6,270 bases of DNA from an uncultured bacterium (GTDB lineage: Bacteria; Planctomycetota; Phycisphaerae; Phycisphaerales; SM1A02). The DNA lies in NCBI GenBank assembly GCA_903861235.1, contig CAIOTP010000035.1:1-6270 (forward strand), in the 5' to 3' direction. This document shows, piece after piece, positions 5,573 through 6,270 of the stretch. The position numbers and the translations under genes were made by a program. The stretch's first letter is position 1, and each line of letters starts with the position of its first letter. Below the pieces are notes generated by a model, which did not search any database, had not been told where the DNA came from, and saw only the letters and a program-made list of their open reading frames with translations.

Positions 5573-6270
5573 TACAGCCCCATGCAGGCGTAGCCGCTGT
5601 CCACGTACAGCACCTCGCCGGTCACGCCGTTGGACATGGGCGAGAGCAGGAACGCGGCGGCCTCGCCGACATCCTCGGTGGTGATGTTGCGCCGCAGCGG
5701 CGCCTTCTTCTCCACCCAGTCCAGGATCTGCCCGAAGCCGCCCACCGCCATGGCGCTGAGCGTGCGCATGGGACCTGCGCTGATCACGTTGCAGCGGATG
5801 TTCTTCGGCCCCAGCTCCATGGCGAGGTAGCGGTTCGTGGCCTCGAGCGCCGCCTTCGCCACGCCCATGACGTTGTAGCCGGGCACGGCCTTCTCGGCCC
5901 CGTAGTAGCTCAGCGCGATCATGCTGCCGCCGCGGGTCATGAGCGGCGCCGCCCGGTTGGCCATGGCGGCGAAGGTGTACGCGCTGATGTCCATGGCCTG
6001 GGTGAACACCTGGCGTGGGGTGGCGGTGAACATGCCTTCCTTCAGCCATTCCTTGTCGGCGAAGGCGATGCTGTGCACCAGGAAGTCGATGGTGCCGAAC
6101 TCCTTGGCCACGCGGGCGAAGGTCGCATCAAGTTGCTCGTCGCTTCCGGCGTCCAGCGGCTGCAGCCACGGGTCGGTGACACCGCAGGATTCCAGAGCGT
6201 TGCGCACGCGGCGCTCGTTCTTCTCGCCGGGCAGGTGCGTGAAGATGCACTGACCACCGTGCTTGAGGAC
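5572..6270 (-). CDS. fabI: Enoyl-[acyl-carrier-protein] reductase, 5' end missing
   Basis: The window holds 232 codons ending in TAG at 5572-5574; the coding frame is open to the right edge and begins there on a codon boundary. Compared with the roughly 260 residues of FabI, about 25 N-terminal residues, including the first NAD-binding glycine motif, lie outside. The enzyme reduces enoyl-ACP with NAD(P)H in the last step of each fatty acid elongation cycle. Diagnostic features in fragment numbering: VHSIAFA (65-71), SYYGAEKAVPGYNVMGVAK with Tyr122, catalytic Tyr132 and Lys139 (the FabI-type Y-x6-K spacing, unlike the Y-x3-K of ordinary SDRs), GPMRTLSA, and the C-terminal TGEVLYVDSGYACMGL. The GTG at 6205-6207 is not the true start, because FabI-like sequence (HGGQCIFTH...ERRV) continues upstream to the edge. 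It converges on the MnmE-like gene. Confidence 0.96.
   Translation of the reverse strand, partial: VLKHGGQCIFTHLPGEKNERRVRNALESCGVTDPWLQPLDAGSDEQLDATFARVAKEFGTIDFLVHSIAFADKEWLKEGMFTATPRQVFTQAMDISAYTFAAMANRAAPLMTRGGSMIALSYYGAEKAVPGYNVMGVAKAALEATNRYLAMELGPKNIRCNVISAGPMRTLSAMAVGGFGQILDWVEKKAPLRRNITTEDVGEAAAFLLSPMSNGVTGEVLYVDSGYACMGL

Noticed and set aside
4460..6049. A 529-codon minus-strand frame spanning the GTPase and part of fabI
   Set aside because: It runs opposite the GTPase and out of frame with fabI, and its translation has no recognisable domain.
6061..6081. Ala in the FabI HSIAFA motif, where E. coli has Gly93, as a sign of altered inhibitor response
   Set aside because: Ala is the normal residue at this place in many FabI proteins, including those of Firmicutes, so it is not informative.
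6205..6207. GTG as the start of fabI
   Set aside because: FabI-type sequence continues upstream in frame to the window edge, and a start here would remove the cofactor-binding region. The gene is simply cut by the window.

Overview
The window is very GC-rich and densely coding: six complete protein genes and one partial gene at each end, with no gap longer than about 95 bases. No RNA genes, CRISPR arrays, insertion sequences or long repeats were seen. The gene set suggests a bacterium of the Planctomycetota, perhaps a Phycisphaerae-like lineage. The main reasons are a shortened MnmE-type GTPase next to a type III pantothenate kinase, and a BtpA-family protein outside a recognisable photosynthetic setting. 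This placement is inferred from protein character only and could not be checked by search.

Layout. The left edge holds the first 23 codons of a glyceraldehyde-3-phosphate dehydrogenase gene on the minus strand, with a good ribosome binding site and a plausible sigma70-type promoter. Next, also on the minus strand, is a classical short-chain dehydrogenase/reductase (165-1004). A 45-base divergent gap separates it from a tightly packed plus-strand run of five genes (1050-5554): a GluR0-like ligand-gated potassium channel, a BtpA-family TIM-barrel protein, a D-amino acid aminotransferase, a type III pantothenate kinase (CoaX) and a truncated MnmE-like GTPase. Successive genes overlap by 3 bases (ATGA), are 3 bases apart, are 22 bases apart, and overlap by 1 base (TGATG). 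The run therefore looks like one operon, possibly with an internal promoter before coaX. The right edge is an enoyl-ACP reductase gene (fabI) on the minus strand, convergent with the operon and 17 bases from it; its first roughly 25 codons lie outside the window.

How the genes may work together. gap and fabI are central metabolism and fatty acid synthesis, and probably unrelated neighbours. In the operon, the channel keeps an intact K+ filter and likely amino-acid-binding residues. The aminotransferase has the residues that mark D-amino acid specificity. CoaX is the first step of coenzyme A synthesis. The GTPase keeps the K+-loop Asn and catalytic Glu of MnmE but has lost its tRNA-modification C-terminus. 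Type III pantothenate kinases and MnmE-type GTPases are both known to be activated by monovalent cations, so potassium is a possible but unproven common thread. The most notable points are the GluR0-type channel heading a metabolic operon, the stripped-down MnmE paralogue, and a Ser in place of the usual Asp in the first phosphate-binding motif of CoaX.
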